From a virus, in the IMG/VR virus record IMGVR_UViG_3300020467_000024, positions 1 to 32,307 of that record: DNA of 32,307 nt; one strand, written 5' to 3'. The position numbers and the translations under genes were made by a program. The notes under the pieces were generated by a model. It did no database searches and was not told the DNA's origin. It saw nothing but the letters and a program-made list of their open reading frames with translations. Of this stretch, positions 31,575 through 32,307 are shown piece by piece (within the stretch, counting starts at the first letter, position 1; the number at the start of each line of letters is the position of its first letter).

Positions 31575-32307
31575 GTTTTTACTTTTTCTCTGTATTTGTA
31601 TGGTAATGAAGTGAAACGGTCTTTGTGTGATGATGTATCTATACTTTTGGTCAAACCAAAAGTTTTACAATAATCATCACTATCTAAATTGAACTTCTCA
31701 TATGGTATTCTATAGTATTCTAGGACATTTATCAATAATTTTTCAAATAATCTTACATCATTAATTTTATTAGAAATGTGATTGAAATAAACATCCTCCC
31801 CTTCTCGTTCTAAAATATTTGAATAACTTTCAAGAAAAAAGTTTTGTACCCAATCAAATATATTTTCTTTATATGCTACGATATTGCATCTACTTCGTAA
31901 TTCTTTGAGTGAAAATTGTAAGTCAACATTCATTGGTGCCATTCTTCGTTCTAAATTGTAATTCATTTCTCTACTGCCAATACCAGAACAATACCCCAAT
32001 GACACAAGAGGATTTACTACAACATCTGATTCGTATACTTGAGGAAATATTTTATATAAACTTATAGGACATTGAGCAAAAGTATTCGTGTTAGTAAATT
32101 TTAAAGTATGTTCGGAATGTTGATATAAAACTTCCTCTTCTGTGGTCAAATGTCGCAACTCAAACCAATTCCTAATTTCGTGTGTAAATTTTTTTTCCCA
32201 ATACCATTGACAAATGTGAAATCCATTTATTGATGGTTTAGTTATGATTGAAAATGTATCTTGACCTGCACTTAGAAGTGAATATGATTTTTGATTATAT
32301 TGAAATA
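31544..32307 (-). CDS. Unrecognised protein, 5' end beyond the window edge
   Basis: The minus-strand frame stays open from the stop at 31544 to the last base of the window. The visible part is about 254 residues, and the true start lies outside. An apparent start at TTG 32158 is only an internal codon. The edge-side part reads SYSLLSAGQDTFSIITKPSI and CQWYWEKKFTHEIRNWFELR. The rest is helical and rich in Tyr, Asn and Phe, with no membrane span or motif that I recognise. It overlaps the SIS-HAD gene by 31 bases, so the two probably form an operon, perhaps for surface glycan modification. A transferase role would be a guess. Confidence 0.65.
   Translation of the reverse strand, partial: FQYNQKSYSLLSAGQDTFSIITKPSINGFHICQWYWEKKFTHEIRNWFELRHLTTEEEVLYQHSEHTLKFTNTNTFAQCPISLYKIFPQVYESDVVVNPLVSLGYCSGIGSREMNYNLERRMAPMNVDLQFSLKELRSRCNIVAYKENIFDWVQNFFLESYSNILEREGEDVYFNHISNKINDVRLFEKLLINVLEYYRIPYEKFNLDSDDYCKTFGLTKSIDTSSHKDRFTSLPYKYREKVKTWTENYLLNN

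Noticed and set aside
32156-32158. TTG 32158 as start of the right-end minus-strand gene
   Set aside because: The frame is open without a stop to the window edge, and the upstream residues look like real protein (for example CQWYWEKKFTHEIRNWFELR), so the gene is partial.
1-32307. Search for tRNA genes, CRISPR arrays, IS ends or attachment sites
   Set aside because: No cloverleaf-like sequence, spaced direct repeats, transposase or integrase was seen by eye. Intergenic gaps are too short for most of these.

Overview
The window is part of the genome of an AT-rich, T4-like marine myovirus, most likely a cyanophage infecting Prochlorococcus or Synechococcus. The main evidence is a nearly complete T4-type baseplate gene set (gp4, gp53, gp48, gp54, gp26, gp27, gp5) and a gp32 single-stranded DNA-binding protein. 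T4-like late promoter boxes (TATAAATA) precede several structural genes. The gene style also fits marine cyanomyoviruses: very large pectate-lyase-like fibre genes, a VrlC-like structural protein, a 2OG-Fe(II) oxygenase and a CP12-like C-terminal motif. A related AT-rich marine T4-like phage of another host, such as a pelagiphage, cannot be excluded. No tRNA, rRNA, IS element, integrase or CRISPR array was seen. Coding density is very high, and no gene-free stretch exceeds 300 bases.

Left end (1-2419, + strand): two tandem SGNH-hydrolase-like genes, the first cut by the window edge. Next is gene 32, behind a consensus sigma70 promoter and an unusual leader with a hairpin and four in-phase 9-nt repeats. 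A strong intrinsic terminator and an Asp/Arg-hydroxylase-type 2OG oxygenase follow.

Minus-strand tail block (5565 down to 2408): gp4 head completion nuclease-like protein, an unrecognised 137-aa protein, gp48 tube cap and gp53 wedge. The genes overlap or abut and probably run from a late promoter at 5588-5595.

Plus-strand hub and tube block (5595-16177): gp54, gp26, a short gp51-like protein, two tape-measure-like proteins, gp27, a 75-aa CP12-motif protein, a gp5 N-terminal-domain protein without a recognisable lysozyme domain, a separate beta-helix spike-like protein and a VrlC-like protein. Most genes are linked by ATGA or TAATG overlaps, so translational coupling is likely. Two small genes at 16210-16741 sit behind a sigma70-like extended -10 promoter and may be expressed early.

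Adhesin block (16783-29745): an 1859-aa collar-domain fibre, a 782-aa beta-helix fibre, a 112-aa structural protein, three fibre-like proteins of 625, 291 and 294 aa that share modules, and two unrecognised proteins. Five T4-like late promoter boxes punctuate this block, and four of them contain or overlap the upstream stop codon.

Right end (29769-32307): a glycan-biosynthesis-like protein on +, convergent with a minus-strand pair. That pair is a SIS-HAD fusion resembling a phosphosugar isomerase joined to a phosphatase, and an unrecognised protein running off the window edge. This end may be a small surface-sugar module beside the receptor-binding genes. All functional calls come from reading the translated sequences against remembered families; no search was run.
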